Notes: generated by a model not told the origin, from the letters alone. 64,000 nt of DNA from Mycocentrospora acerina (GCA_022701365.1 JAKUHH010000014.1:434451-498450), one strand, 5' to 3'; counted from the stretch's first letter, positions 1 through 10,700 are shown. Numbers and translations: made by a program.

Positions 1-426
1 CGTACATGGCCATGTTGGCGGTGGATGTGGTGGTTGTGGGCGATGTGGACTAGCAGAGGGCAGAGCGATGCGCCTGGCAAGCAGCAAGACCAAGTCGAAC
101 AAGCCCAACACGCCGGGACGCTGCAGGGGAATTGCCGAGAGACAGGGAAGAGAATTAAACGCCGCAGACTCGAGATGTGCAGGCGACGGCGACGGCGACG
201 GGCGGCGAGAGCGGAGGCAAAGGCAAGGGCGTTGACGTGGGCGAGCCGTGCTCGCGATTCGAAAAGTTCAGCACGAGGAATCGTCACTCGGCGCACAGAC
301 CCGCCCGCTCCTCTCGCCTCCATCGGCTTCCATGTCCCAAAAAAATGCTCCACCACGAGCATCCCCAAAACATCAACCCATCCCTGCACAAACAATAAAA
401 AACAACAACGACAACAACCCCCCACC
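1..426. promoter_or_regulatory. 5' flank of the orotate phosphoribosyltransferase gene
   Basis: This stretch has no supportable gene. An open frame runs through it into the downstream enzyme, but its residues are Arg/Ala/Gln-rich, include GACGGC-type triplet repeats, and do not resemble the enzyme's N-terminus. The last 60 bases are A/C-rich (CAACAACGACAACAACC), a composition common in 5' leaders of filamentous ascomycetes. I read it as promoter plus leader. Confidence 0.55.
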
Positions 427-1128
427 ATGTCTCTCCCCGAATTCAAGCAGAATTTCCTGCGCGACTGCGTCTCAGCCGGCGCCCTTAAATTCGGCACCTT
501 CACCCTAAAGTCAAAGCGCGTGTCCCCCTACTTCTTCAACGCGGGGCTCTTCCACCGCGCCGACCTGCTGCGCTCCATCTCCTCTGCCTATGCACACACG
601 CTCGCCAACCACGGGACTGCAGATCCGGCCTTCCAATGGGACATTCTCTTTGGGCCAGCTTACAAGGGCATCCCCCTCGCGGCTGCCACCGTCGACAAGC
701 TCGCTGCCCTGGACCTGGACACGTACGGCCTCAAGAGCTACAGCTTTAACCGCAAGGAGGCCAAGACTCATGGTGAGGGTGGCAACATTGTCGGTGCCTC
801 GCTCAAGGGCAGGAAGATTGTTATTGTTGATGATGTGATTACCGCGGGCACGGCTATTCGCGAGGCCATTGATATTATCAAACAGGAAGGCGGAGAGTTG
901 GTCGGCATCATTGTTGCGTTTGACCGGAGGGAGAAGATGCCCACCGCCACTGATGACGATGGGAAGCCAGGCCCCAGCGCAATTGGTGAAGTGAGGAAGC
1001 AGTACGGCATTCCCGTGCTGGCTATCCTGACGCTCGAGGATGTCGTCGAGTATTTGAGGAGTTTGGGCGGTGAGGACGATCTGAAGAGGCTGGACGAGTA
1101 CCGCGAAAAGTACCGTGCTAGCGATTAA
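427..1128 (+). CDS. URA5: Orotate phosphoribosyltransferase (OPRTase)
   Basis: The enzyme makes orotidine 5'-phosphate from orotate and PRPP, the fifth step of de novo pyrimidine synthesis, in the cytosol. The 233-residue protein has the usual length for fungal OPRTases. The PRPP-binding loop IVIVDDVITAGTA lies at about residues 130-142. An N-terminal LKFGTFTLKSKRVSPYFFNAG segment and a GPAYKGIPLA segment match the orotate/PRPP site of the family. I chose the ATG at 427 because it has a CACC context, follows an A/C-rich leader, and starts the conserved region. The longer open frame upstream is not conserved-looking. It is a single exon with no frame damage. Family assignment is very secure. 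Confidence 0.96.
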   Translation: MSLPEFKQNFLRDCVSAGALKFGTFTLKSKRVSPYFFNAGLFHRADLLRSISSAYAHTLANHGTADPAFQWDILFGPAYKGIPLAAATVDKLAALDLDTYGLKSYSFNRKEAKTHGEGGNIVGASLKGRKIVIVDDVITAGTAIREAIDIIKQEGGELVGIIVAFDRREKMPTATDDDGKPGPSAIGEVRKQYGIPVLAILTLEDVVEYLRSLGGEDDLKRLDEYREKYRASD

Positions 1129-1451
1129 GTGTCGTTGATGGTCACGGGGGTTTGACGATTTGATTTCTGGTTGGGTTATGGATAGCATGGGTTACGACTT
1201 ATGCACTTACGACGGTCATTCCATGATGATGACGACGACTACGTTTATTGTGGACTTTGCCCATGGGAGAGCTGCATGACTTGGATAGATACTCTGCGGA
1301 GAAGCCAAGCTCATGATATAAAAAATTAGATTCGCTCTGCACAAAGCACGTGCAGCATATTGTACAAACATACAACTCCAAACAATGCTAATGAAGCGTA
1401 AAGACAAGTTCAAACGCCCAAACCCTCTCAATCACCCGTATCCCTCTCTCC
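1129..1451. other. Intergenic, convergent 3' ends
   Basis: About 320 bases between two convergent genes. It should hold both 3' untranslated regions. I see no gene or convincing RNA structure. Confidence 0.5.
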
Positions 1452-3296
1452 TCAATCATCCGTCTCCCTCTCCCCCCAAACGCCCATCTCCTCCCTCGCC
1501 ACAGCATCCAAATCCACCAACCCCGCACCCCCTTCCTCTTCCTCATCATCATCACTCCCCTCCTCAACCCTCGATTCCGCCCTACTCATCTCCCCCCACC
1601 CCGCGTCCTCGACTTCCTCCTCCCTCGGAAACCCAGGCGACACAGGCACAAAGTCGTCCATGAGATTCGACGGCAGCCCAACCGGAATCGGGCGGCGGAT
1701 ATGCGACGCCGACGGAGGAGGAGTAAGCGGCATCATCGCCATCTCTGGGTGTTGAGATAACGGAGGTGTTTGCTCCCGGGGGATACTCGATGCCGGTGGT
1801 GGTGGTGAGTGTTGCACATGTGGAGGTTCTTCTTCAATCGGCGTTGGCTCAAACTTGACATGACGGTTGGACTTTGAAGATGATGGACGCTGGTCTTGCT
1901 TTGGCTCGACGTGTGCCTCGGATCGAGTGGCGGATACGGGTGCGGTGTCGATCTGCTGTGTGGGTGGTAGTTTGGCGTGGTGCTCTTGCTGGTGTTGCTG
2001 CGAGAAGGGGAAGATGGAGAAAAGTGTTGAGCTTAGGCTGTGTCGGTTGGGTGCCGTGGGTCTCGAACTTCCAGCTTGGCTTGCTTGCTGTGCATCTGTT
2101 TGCGGAGGCGGTAGGGATGCGGAATGTGAGTGCGAGGGCTTCTTAGAAGCTGCAGGACTTGAGGGCTTCGCAATCGTGGTGTCTGGCAGATCGGCCTGGC
2201 ACATCTCGCAGGCTGTGAGTTCGGGGTGGTTCAAGAATGTGCAGCGTGGACACTGCTTCTTTCGGTCGGGTGAAGATGCTCGAGTTGTTTCTGAGGTCTG
2301 AGACTGTGGGTGTGGTGGTTGTATTGGAGCAGCTTCCTCCTCTCTCGGCATGGTGTATCCCTGATTGTATTTTTGTACCGTCTTCAGAGGTGTGCTTCCC
2401 GAGCCTGACTTCCCTGGAGGTTTTGTTGTAGAGCCAGACCCTCCATTTGGATTTGGATCAACTGAAACCACAACCTGCACGTCTCTCTTCGTACCGCATT
2501 TCATACACTGGCACTGGCGTACCACACTCTTGGTATAAGTCTCCGTAATCTCAGCAGGCGCATCAAACCTGATCTCAAACCGTCCTGGCTCTCCAAACCC
2601 AGTCTCGGCCTTGGTCCCATCTCTTCTTTCCCGCGCCCTGACTGTCGAGTAGCCATCGCCCTGCGCAGCAATTGGCATAATGGGATCCACGGCCCCAACC
2701 ACCAGATGATTCGCAAATGGCACCAACATCAGTGTACCGCTGCTCTTGATCTTCGCATCAACTTCAGGGCGAAGTCTAAAGTCGTCGACCGAGTGCAACG
2801 CAAGAAAGTACTTTGAGAACATATCCCCATACCACCTTCTAACTTGCACACCCTGTGCCAGCAACTCTTGAGCGAGATTCCTCGGCGCAGGACTCGGCCA
2901 CAACGCATCAATAAGATGCTTCTCTTTCAGCGCCTTCCTAACCATCAGATCCAATCTCGCACACTCATACAGCTTCTTCTCCAGCCGCTCATGAACCTCG
3001 TACTTTGCATACCTATCCACAATGCCTCTTATAAACCCTGCGTCGAGATTCCACTTGCGTATGAAATAGTCCAGCGATTCGAGATCCTTTTGAGCCTGAG
3101 CGTTAGCCGCGCGGAAGGACAAAGGCTGGCATTCGTGGCCCATGGCAAACCATCGTCCTGGTTGGCGCGGTGCTGCGACAGCGGTAGACCAGAAAGACCG
3201 GATGGGGCTGTATTCAGCTTTGAAGTAATTGAATATGAAGTCAAGAAAGTCGGATTCGTTGAGGGGAAGCATCGCATGGCCGCGTGGTACATCCAT
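1452..3296 (-). CDS. RanBP2/NZF-type zinc-finger protein of unknown role
   Basis: This is a 614-residue single-exon protein. The clearest element is an NZF/RanBP2 zinc finger near residues 347-366 (CPRCTFLNHPELTACEMC, C-x2-C-x10-C-x2-C), a fold that often binds ubiquitin. About 60 residues before the disordered middle there is a CQCMKCG double-cysteine motif, possibly a second metal site. The N-terminal 270 residues look folded and are rich in aromatic and charged residues. The C-terminal half is Pro/Ser/Gln-rich and ends in an acidic tract. The ATG at 3296 is the first with a good context (CAAACATGG). The open frame upstream of it begins with TTG. I do not recognise the N-terminal domain. 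A role in ubiquitin recognition is only an inference from the finger. Confidence 0.75.
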   Translation of the reverse strand: MDVPRGHAMLPLNESDFLDFIFNYFKAEYSPIRSFWSTAVAAPRQPGRWFAMGHECQPLSFRAANAQAQKDLESLDYFIRKWNLDAGFIRGIVDRYAKYEVHERLEKKLYECARLDLMVRKALKEKHLIDALWPSPAPRNLAQELLAQGVQVRRWYGDMFSKYFLALHSVDDFRLRPEVDAKIKSSGTLMLVPFANHLVVGAVDPIMPIAAQGDGYSTVRARERRDGTKAETGFGEPGRFEIRFDAPAEITETYTKSVVRQCQCMKCGTKRDVQVVVSVDPNPNGGSGSTTKPPGKSGSGSTPLKTVQKYNQGYTMPREEEAAPIQPPHPQSQTSETTRASSPDRKKQCPRCTFLNHPELTACEMCQADLPDTTIAKPSSPAASKKPSHSHSASLPPPQTDAQQASQAGSSRPTAPNRHSLSSTLFSIFPFSQQHQQEHHAKLPPTQQIDTAPVSATRSEAHVEPKQDQRPSSSKSNRHVKFEPTPIEEEPPHVQHSPPPPASSIPREQTPPLSQHPEMAMMPLTPPPSASHIRRPIPVGLPSNLMDDFVPVSPGFPREEEVEDAGWGEMSRAESRVEEGSDDDEEEEGGAGLVDLDAVAREEMGVWGERETDD

Positions 3297-4125
3297 GTTT
3301 GGAAATTGTTGATAACTTTTGGGTGGCGAAGAATATGGGGAGGTCGTCAATGATGGGGAGGGAGATCACAAGGTCCAATCCAGGAATGTTAGGTACTCGA
3401 ATCTTTTTTCTTAATTCGGGAGTGGAGACGATTCTTGCTCGCCACAGCACACAGCCCAAATTATTTAGGACGAGCAGAAAACACAGATTATGTGAACAAA
3501 AACTGCTGCCTGATTTCTACCAAAAAGACAAGTGTTCGCAGGGACGTGCGCTCGGTTTTGTTTAAAATGACGATACCTGGAAGAACTACTGCGCCACACC
3601 ATGTGATATCGAAAGAAAAGTCGTGGAACTTGGCCTCTCCAGTGAATTGCAGAGGTGGTCCGGTGATGGATGCTGACGTCATGTGTGGCGGTATCGTAGG
3701 CCTCGATCCGTTTTGGTGAGGAGCGCTAGCGTGTTCCAGTCAACATTGGACTCTCCGGGTGCCAGCTAGGTTCACGATATCATGCATTTGTCAAGCGCCA
3801 CTCGATCTATTAGAACCAGGATCTACCGAGTGGAAAACTCTCTTCACAACTTTCTCAAAGAAAATAGATTCTTCAACAACTAATCTGAGAAGCAGAACAA
3901 CACTCACTTGTAGTTTGTTTGATCGGCTAACACAAAATCTCATCATTTATTTCTATTCACACCAGAGCTTCTTCTATTCAATGGTATCGCAGATGCTAAT
4001 ACCCGAGTTGATATCTTGCCCTGTCAATTGCATCTCATCTCAACGCAAACCAACACACCTATTCTTTTCTTTCCTTTGATCCCAACTTTTGGTTTTTCTA
4101 CCCTATACAAACTACCAACAAAACA
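3297..4125. other. Intergenic, no gene seen
   Basis: About 830 bases between the 5' end of the zinc-finger gene and the 3' end of the mannosidase gene, both on the minus strand. Several short open frames occur but none has a domain, signal peptide or plausible splice continuation. The stretch should hold the zinc-finger gene promoter and the mannosidase 3' UTR. Confidence 0.45.
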
Positions 4126-6051
4126 CTAGAGCCTTCCTTTCATTACCGTCCCTACCGGCCGTCGAAAAGGATGCGCCTCAGTATTGAACACCCACTCGTC
4201 CAACCCTACAACATCCGGAGTACTAAATACTAGATAGAAATACTTCAACGTTTCCGCGGTCCAGAAGCTCTCCATTTTATCATCAACGTTTTCTTGCTGC
4301 GTCGCTGATGTAGCACCTCTTCTTCCTGCTGATCTCCTCACAGCCTCAGCATTCGCATCGAACGTGACATCTCTAACCTGTCCATTCGCCCACTTCGTCT
4401 GACTCGCCTTCACAACCGCCTCGAACATCTCCCACGCATACTCCATCCATACTTCTTGCCCTGTGATGCGATACATGATGAATACCGACTCGATCGCTTC
4501 GGGTCGAAGTAGGTATCTGCGGTCACCCATCGCTGTTATACCTTTCGGAAGACTATACTCGCTCATCGCCGTCTGCACATCGAGAACGTACTTACTCCCG
4601 TAATGCCGCATCACGTGTTCCTCCCAAAGAGTCTCATTCCAAGCGCAATTGTGCCGATCGGTGCAGGGTAAGGAGGTGAATGTCTCGGGCATAATCCCCG
4701 TTGACGTGGAAGAGTATGCGAACACACAACCTCTCGTAAGTTTCGCGCCGAGATTAACGTGCGAAGGGGTGGCAAAGAGTCGACCGGCGAGTGCGAACAT
4801 GCCACCTACAAAGCATGTTAGATGTTGCATTTCAGGATCTAAAGACACGGTTTCGAGGTCGATGGATTGTACGTTGCCGCAGAATAATATGTCGACCTTT
4901 GGATCCGGTAACATGGGTCGGAAGAGCATGTGCTTATCGATCAAGGCTGCAGCCTTCTCAAAAAGTTTTTCATACATTGGTTCGCGACCGCTCAGCAATG
5001 CGGCCATCTTGGGGAAATACTCATATGTTGAATCAGCTTGAGCACCTATCGAGAAAACGCGGCTTTGGTTGAACTCTTGTTTCACTGGACTCATCGTAAT
5101 AGGCCAAATTCCTGGAATTCTCGTCTCGTTCTGCTTGCGATCTAACAGTATGGTGACCCTGGCCACGGCGTCGTAGAATTTTTCATCCAAGGTAATTTGC
5201 GCAAGACGGGTAAATTCCATCGTCAGGGAACCGAGGCATGCAAAGCAAAGGCTGAAGTCTGGCCTGAAAGCCTCTCTATTTGAAGATTTTGCTTTTTCAA
5301 TGTCCAGCCAGCCGAGAGGCATGTGATTCGTTGTGTCGAAGGCGCGATACAGCATTTCGCCTACTTGGACGGCTTTTTCAAGTAGCATGGGCTCGAGACT
5401 TAGATCGTAGGCACTGAGTAGACCGCCGAGGTACCGGATTGTCGTTTCGAAGACGCTGACGGTTTTCATACGTGACTTCCCAAAGTCAATCTTTGACACG
5501 GCGTCCAGCGCCTCGTAGAATTCTTCTTTGAACCCCATGATCCATAGCGTGTCCAGAGAATCAACAAGTGTTGCGCCCCAGCCACCAAACGTCTCGTCAC
5601 CCCCGCCGGAAATGGGTTTCAGCTCGTCTTCCCCCCATGCGAATCTTCGATAACTCTGCCAACTGCGTTGGAATTCTTTGCGTACAGCAACCCTCCTCTT
5701 TTCTCTACGCTGTCTTTGTATCTTTTTCTCGGGAGGAAATCTGAATTGCACACGTGGAAGTTGTTTTGGTTGCCCTGTTGGAAGTGGAATATAACTTTTG
5801 ATCTGGTTCTGAATAGGCGCCTTTTTCCAATCGTAACTCTGCTTCGACACAAACGACGCTTTTCCTGCATAATCGTTCATCCACTCCACATGTTCATCGA
5901 ATGGTATAGCGAGTACATCGACAACAGGTAAATACCACAGATACAATGCGCCAAAGGCGAGCGCGCTGCACAGCAGGTACGCGACTGTCCTTTTGTGCTG
6001 ACGCGACATGGGCTGATAGGCAGCCCGACGAAATAATTTAATTCTACGCAT
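4126..6051 (-). CDS. Class I alpha-1,2-mannosidase (GH47), type II membrane protein
   Basis: This enzyme family trims alpha-1,2-linked mannose from N-glycans in the ER or Golgi. The 641-residue single-exon protein starts with a short basic tail and one membrane anchor at about residues 21-42, so the catalytic domain would be lumenal. GH47 landmarks are present in order: SGGGDETFGGWGATLVDSLD, ETTIRYLGGLLSAYDLS, STYEYFPKM, RPEAIESVFIMYRITG, FWTAETLKYFY, and the C-terminal NTEAHPF with the calcium-ligating Thr. It is longer than the minimal family fold because of a basic linker (about residues 90-130). A second GH47 gene lies near 39-41 kb. The two are clearly diverged and probably have different substrates or compartments, which the sequence alone cannot tell. 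Confidence 0.92.
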   Translation of the reverse strand: MRRIKLFRRAAYQPMSRQHKRTVAYLLCSALAFGALYLWYLPVVDVLAIPFDEHVEWMNDYAGKASFVSKQSYDWKKAPIQNQIKSYIPLPTGQPKQLPRVQFRFPPEKKIQRQRREKRRVAVRKEFQRSWQSYRRFAWGEDELKPISGGGDETFGGWGATLVDSLDTLWIMGFKEEFYEALDAVSKIDFGKSRMKTVSVFETTIRYLGGLLSAYDLSLEPMLLEKAVQVGEMLYRAFDTTNHMPLGWLDIEKAKSSNREAFRPDFSLCFACLGSLTMEFTRLAQITLDEKFYDAVARVTILLDRKQNETRIPGIWPITMSPVKQEFNQSRVFSIGAQADSTYEYFPKMAALLSGREPMYEKLFEKAAALIDKHMLFRPMLPDPKVDILFCGNVQSIDLETVSLDPEMQHLTCFVGGMFALAGRLFATPSHVNLGAKLTRGCVFAYSSTSTGIMPETFTSLPCTDRHNCAWNETLWEEHVMRHYGSKYVLDVQTAMSEYSLPKGITAMGDRRYLLRPEAIESVFIMYRITGQEVWMEYAWEMFEAVVKASQTKWANGQVRDVTFDANAEAVRRSAGRRGATSATQQENVDDKMESFWTAETLKYFYLVFSTPDVVGLDEWVFNTEAHPFRRPVGTVMKGRL

Positions 6052-6847
6052 TGTAAGTTTTATGAAAAATGTATCAAGGCTGCCATCCAGAAGTATAAAA
6101 AATGATGTAAAAAGGAGAATGCTGCGTTAGAACTGGATGAGCGACGTGTAACGCCAAGTAACCCTTTGAATACGTGAGCAACCTCAGGACATTGAGCGGT
6201 CCGTACTCGTTTTTGGAAAAAATAAATCTAGGATGAAGTGCTTTGTAACAAATACTGGCGGCAGCTCAAACAGTGTCAAAGCTACGAAGCGCGCATCAGG
6301 CACAGCTGAAATAATATAAGCCATTACTAGCCAAGCGGAGAGGCGCACTTTCTCTCACATGGCTGCGCCACGTGTATCGAAACGAGAAAAGTGGCCGCGG
6401 CTAGGGCACTACGGGCAGGTAGCGTGTGGGGATAAATGAAGCTACATTACATGTGGATGTGGAGAAGTGACGATCGGGGGTTCGGGAGGCGCACATTCGC
6501 ACAGCGGACTTGGCGAACAACAAACACGTCTTCCCTTGCACAACAGAATGCTCTGCTCTGAGACTAACGCAGTATCACATGGATTGAGTTTAACAAAGAG
6601 CTCTTTGCAGCAGAGTGCGAGGCCTTGGTATTACTTGAATCCAGGGATTGGAATGATGTCTTTATTCTGGATTGCTGGCTATTTGTGTCATTGTTCATGT
6701 TTCATCATAACCTCCTGACCGCGTACAATCGAGTGCTATGGCTTTGTTTACTTGCAAGGACATTTACTGTAGTGATACCTACCTCGCACATCTTCCATAG
6801 AATGCAATTTAATTTCCATTCACGACTGTTACACACCCACCGCAGCA
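6052..6847. promoter_or_regulatory. Divergent intergenic region
   Basis: About 800 bases between the divergent starts of the GH47 gene and the protease-repeat gene. It must contain both promoters. Short open frames at its right side have no coding character. I could not pick a convincing TATA element or operator. Confidence 0.5.
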
Positions 6848-9800
6848 ATGTCAAGCCCAGCAGAAAAAGATCCGGTCGTTCGGTGGATGAAGCAAAATTA
6901 TGTCAACAGTGAAGTGGGTTCAGTTCTCATGGAAGATTTTTTGGAGATCCTACGTCTAAATGGAAGACGGAGTTGGTTGACCGATGGTGTTGTAAACATG
7001 GCTCTGCAACTGCTCACGCTGGATAAAGGCCGCAAGGACTGCAATATCATAAGTACCGATATTTTGCAGATCATTTGCTCCATAGGCCTTGGTAGATATG
7101 ACCCTGATGAATCGGATGAACCCATGATGCGGCCACTGATGGATCTGGGGAAGAGATGGGTGATTGCTCCTTGCAATGATGGAATGTTGATAGACCCGGA
7201 CACAATAACAGCCAGAGATTCGTCAAAAGATAGTTCGAGCCAGGGGGAACATTGGGGCCTCTTGGTCATTGACACTCAGAATAAAACCGCTCACTGGTTC
7301 GATGGCCTCGTCGATCTGAAGACTACAACGAAGGATGGAAGAAAGGTAACATCCATCAGCAGCATGTTATCTGCTGGCAAAGCAGCGGGAAAGGTGCTTT
7401 GCGGCTACGAAAAGTTACTCAGCCTCACACCCGGCATGTTTAACGTCAGCACGCTCAAGTGGATTCCCCATCAAGTGGACGACAACGTCACGCGAGACGC
7501 TGGTGCTTGTGGTCCGCATGTATATACGTGCTTGAAGCATTTGTACGAGAATCCACTAGCACTGGATGATATGAAAGCGCATTTTAGGAGGAAAAGCAAA
7601 GCGACTGGGATGTTCAGAAGGGGAAGGAGAGTGTTTAACTCAAAGAGGGCAAGAGAAGAAATAGCTTCAAGAATTGAAAGGGAAGCGCAGAAAAACGAGA
7701 AAAGCGGCAGCCTAGGAATGAATCTTACTCCTGAGCTTATGGAAATCCTCGGATTGAAAATTTCCCGGGATACTTTGATGAAGGCTGTGAAGCAGTATAA
7801 GCCGGCGGTTCATAAGGATCGCGAAAGTGAGAGACAAGAGGAAATCAACGATGCCCTTTCTATGAAAAAACTGGATTTAACCGAAAAAGAACGTGAAACA
7901 TACGAGATCCAATGGTTAGATGCGATCAAGGAAGGTGCACTGGGAGAGCAACATGTCAAATCTCTGTACGTCTTTGTGATGTATCTTCGAGGGGAAGAAG
8001 AACGGTTGAGAAAAGCACAGCGAAACAGAAGTGTGAGTGTAAAGATTGGAGATAAGTCATACGCCCTTCCCAGTAATCATGACATAGAATTCTGGGGACC
8101 AAGACATGAAGGGCCACAAGGTTGGCCAGAAGGAGTCACTGCATTACCAGACTTTGCGCGTATGCCAGACGAGGAGTTAAAGAGGTGGGAAGCTATGCAC
8201 CCCGAGATTGCGAGAAGTAGGAACCAATACAAAGATAAGCATACGCAAGCCACTTCACGCGCTATGCTTCAACAAAGATTCAAAGGGACCTTTCTTAGAG
8301 AGCCGGATCAAAACTTTCGCGACGTAAGGATTCACGACCATACCATCTTTGACGAGCAAAAAGCATACGAAACAACTGTAATAAGGCACAGCATACTTTA
8401 TACATATGAACGCGAGAGACTTAGATTCCTCGAAACCCGCAAATACACCAAGCTCCCAAAAACGTATCCACCACCTCGAACTCACAAAAGTTTAATCGTC
8501 TACCCAGCCGAAATTGACACACTTCCTACTGACTTCGCCAACGAAGACGAAGTAGAAAATGAAGCCCTCGAATTATGGAAGGAATCTAACAATCATCACT
8601 TGGACAATATGGATCTTCGCAGAAAAAGCCCTCAAATCTCCTTTCGAGCCGCTCTTCAAGCCTTGTCTGGATCGAGTTTTATAGATGAATCCAACACGCG
8701 AGTGCAGGATATCTGGAGTAAAGACAGTTTTGCTTTCGATGACAGTTTCAAGAAGCTATATCCTGGGGGACCAGTTCCAGTAGGCGTGAAGAAGGTTCGG
8801 CTGAAGAATGTGTATGAAGGGTTTAGAGAGGGAGGGGCTAGGGGTGGGGATGATTCGGACAATGACGATACTGATAATGATACGGGCAAGCCTGGCGATG
8901 AAGAAGAAGGAGATGAAGAAGAAGGAGACGGAGAAGAAGGAGATGAAGAAGAAGAAGGAGAAGAAGAAGAAGGAAGAGGAGAAGAAGGAGGAGGAAGAGA
9001 AGGAGAAAAAGATAATAACAATGATAACAAGGAAAATTCATCTGATTCAAAGCTGAGCGAAGAAAAGGATGGCGGGAAGAGACCGCGTGGAGAAGACGAC
9101 GACGACGACGACGACGCGACTGGAAAACCGATCAAAAAGCCTAAACATAGCGAAGAACCTGTAGACCTGCATGAAAGCAATCAGCCCAAAAATACTACAC
9201 TCACAATCAGAGACCGCCTCTACGATCCAGTGCTAAGCAAAATAGAACCCAGAACACAAATCGTCGTCTACCCAGTCGGCGTCACTCAAGCTAACCTCCC
9301 CGACTTCGCCAGCCTCGTCAGCAAAAACATGCCTAAATGGATAAGAGTGAACCGAAACTTCTTCATCGACCGAGACCCAGGCCCAAAAAAAGACATAAGC
9401 TGGTTCACCGCGCGCGCCATCCTCCACCGCACCTACAAAGGTACCTTCCGCCACGAGTCCGACAAGGCCCTCAAGTCATGGAAAAAAGACACCATCGCAT
9501 TCACCGCCGCGGAGCAGAAACAACAGTGGACTGGTGAGGATATAGCAGCCCGAATGGACGCCACATACCTCGATTTCTCTCCTCCCCTTTTCGCGGGCCT
9601 TACCGATCAAGATATCATCTGTTGGATGTACAATCTCCCCCAACAATGCCGTGACCTCCTTTTCGACAAGGACAACAATATCCTTTGTAATCGCGCAAGA
9701 GGCTACCTGCACCGTATGTTTGTGGGCGAGTTTAGTGAGTGGAGATTAGCGCCTGATTGTGGGAAGAAGGCAATTGATGAGTGGCGGGCGGCGGATCCGG

Positions 9801-9970
9801 CACTGCCTGGGGATAAGTTTCCTACGACTGAGGAGGCTTTTGCGCAGATGGATCTCTTATATAATGGACACGAGGTTTTGTTTCTGGGGGAGAGTCCGCT
9901 GCATTGGCCGTCGCGGGAGTGGCGAGTAGCAAGGGGTATGAAGCGGAAGCGAAACGATGAGGAGGAATAG
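6848..9970 (+). CDS. Ulp1-like (C48) cysteine protease domain fused to four copies of a new repeat
   Basis: This is a 1040-residue single-exon protein. The N-terminal 240 residues carry a Ulp1/SENP-like core. His135 lies in GEHWGLLVID, Asp152 in HWFDGL, and Cys221 in GACGPHVY. The 17-residue His-Asp spacing equals that of yeast Ulp1. Such enzymes remove SUMO or related modifiers. After a charged helical linker come four diverged copies of a roughly 90-residue unit (about residues 424-515, 546-635, 803-894 and 911-990). The unit has a core like RAxLxxxFKGTFxxExD followed by a Trp/Asp/Phe pattern, and the first three copies start with VYPxGxxxLPDFA-like text. Copies 2 and 3 are separated by an acidic, low-complexity tract (about 663-755) with runs of Glu and Asp. 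The tail KRKRNDEEE could be a nuclear signal. The protease call is good; the substrate is unknown, and I do not recognise the repeat. Confidence 0.8.
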   Translation: MSSPAEKDPVVRWMKQNYVNSEVGSVLMEDFLEILRLNGRRSWLTDGVVNMALQLLTLDKGRKDCNIISTDILQIICSIGLGRYDPDESDEPMMRPLMDLGKRWVIAPCNDGMLIDPDTITARDSSKDSSSQGEHWGLLVIDTQNKTAHWFDGLVDLKTTTKDGRKVTSISSMLSAGKAAGKVLCGYEKLLSLTPGMFNVSTLKWIPHQVDDNVTRDAGACGPHVYTCLKHLYENPLALDDMKAHFRRKSKATGMFRRGRRVFNSKRAREEIASRIEREAQKNEKSGSLGMNLTPELMEILGLKISRDTLMKAVKQYKPAVHKDRESERQEEINDALSMKKLDLTEKERETYEIQWLDAIKEGALGEQHVKSLYVFVMYLRGEEERLRKAQRNRSVSVKIGDKSYALPSNHDIEFWGPRHEGPQGWPEGVTALPDFARMPDEELKRWEAMHPEIARSRNQYKDKHTQATSRAMLQQRFKGTFLREPDQNFRDVRIHDHTIFDEQKAYETTVIRHSILYTYERERLRFLETRKYTKLPKTYPPPRTHKSLIVYPAEIDTLPTDFANEDEVENEALELWKESNNHHLDNMDLRRKSPQISFRAALQALSGSSFIDESNTRVQDIWSKDSFAFDDSFKKLYPGGPVPVGVKKVRLKNVYEGFREGGARGGDDSDNDDTDNDTGKPGDEEEGDEEEGDGEEGDEEEEGEEEEGRGEEGGGREGEKDNNNDNKENSSDSKLSEEKDGGKRPRGEDDDDDDDATGKPIKKPKHSEEPVDLHESNQPKNTTLTIRDRLYDPVLSKIEPRTQIVVYPVGVTQANLPDFASLVSKNMPKWIRVNRNFFIDRDPGPKKDISWFTARAILHRTYKGTFRHESDKALKSWKKDTIAFTAAEQKQQWTGEDIAARMDATYLDFSPPLFAGLTDQDIICWMYNLPQQCRDLLFDKDNNILCNRARGYLHRMFVGEFSEWRLAPDCGKKAIDEWRAADPALPGDKFPTTEEAFAQMDLLYNGHEVLFLGESPLHWPSREWRVARGMKRKRNDEEE

Positions 9971-10700
9971 GGGAAAATGGCGGGAAAGGTGACATTTGCA
10001 GTGGCGGAATCAGGTAGAATAGTTGGTAGAGTAATGGATTTTCTAACGTGCTAGATTAAGAATAGAAAAGGAACTTGTAGGAGTTAATGACGATGGAAAA
10101 TGAGGCTGATATTGGGGTAAGGCAGTCAATTCACGAGAACCTTAAATCATGGTCATAAGACATTTATGAGGACCTGAGTGTAAGATTTATTTTCTTCAGA
10201 GAAAAGGATTGACTCAATGTGAATGTGTTGGTGTTGGTAATAAGAGACTTCAATGATTTGATGTGCAAACCCGTCCCGCCATGGGGCGCGTCCTGTGAGG
10301 TAGGGCAAGACGTTGGAAATCAATCAATGAACAAGCTGAATCGAATTTTTTATAGGTAACTGATTGCCACCGTCATCTCAAGATAGTAAATAGGATGCAT
10401 GAGCAGAAGACTTTAGGCTCAGTCTCAAAATCTTCTTATTAGCGTTGATGAGTATCCAGAGCAACCAGCATCTGAACTACTTGCTCTTCGCTGAAACTAC
10501 CAGGGATACATTACCATCCTCTTCGCCTTGCGCTTTACATGTGGAATACAGGCGTAGGAATAATGGCACCCTCCTCGAAATCAACAAGCTGGATTCAACG
10601 ACGGCAACGAATAATAATCAACTAATAAAAGGTGTCGAGATTAAACCTTTTGGAAGTACTATAATAAACAAACAAACTATACAGAAATTTCTTTTGCATC
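9971..10700. other. Intergenic, convergent 3' ends
   Basis: About 730 AT-richer bases between convergent genes. A 107-codon open frame that enters from here runs antisense into the end of the NLR gene and has no recognisable features. I see no gene. Confidence 0.45.

Noticed and set aside
511..1188. Long minus-strand frame opposite the orotate phosphoribosyltransferase gene
   Set aside because: It is the antisense of a strongly conserved enzyme and has no domain of its own.
6467..6912. Short plus-strand frames before the protease-repeat gene
   Set aside because: They lie in the divergent promoter, have no features, and partly overlap the real start in another frame.
8656..9180. Ser-rich minus-strand frame
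   Set aside because: It is the complement of the Glu/Asp codon run (GAA/GAC read as TTC/TCG), a composition artefact.
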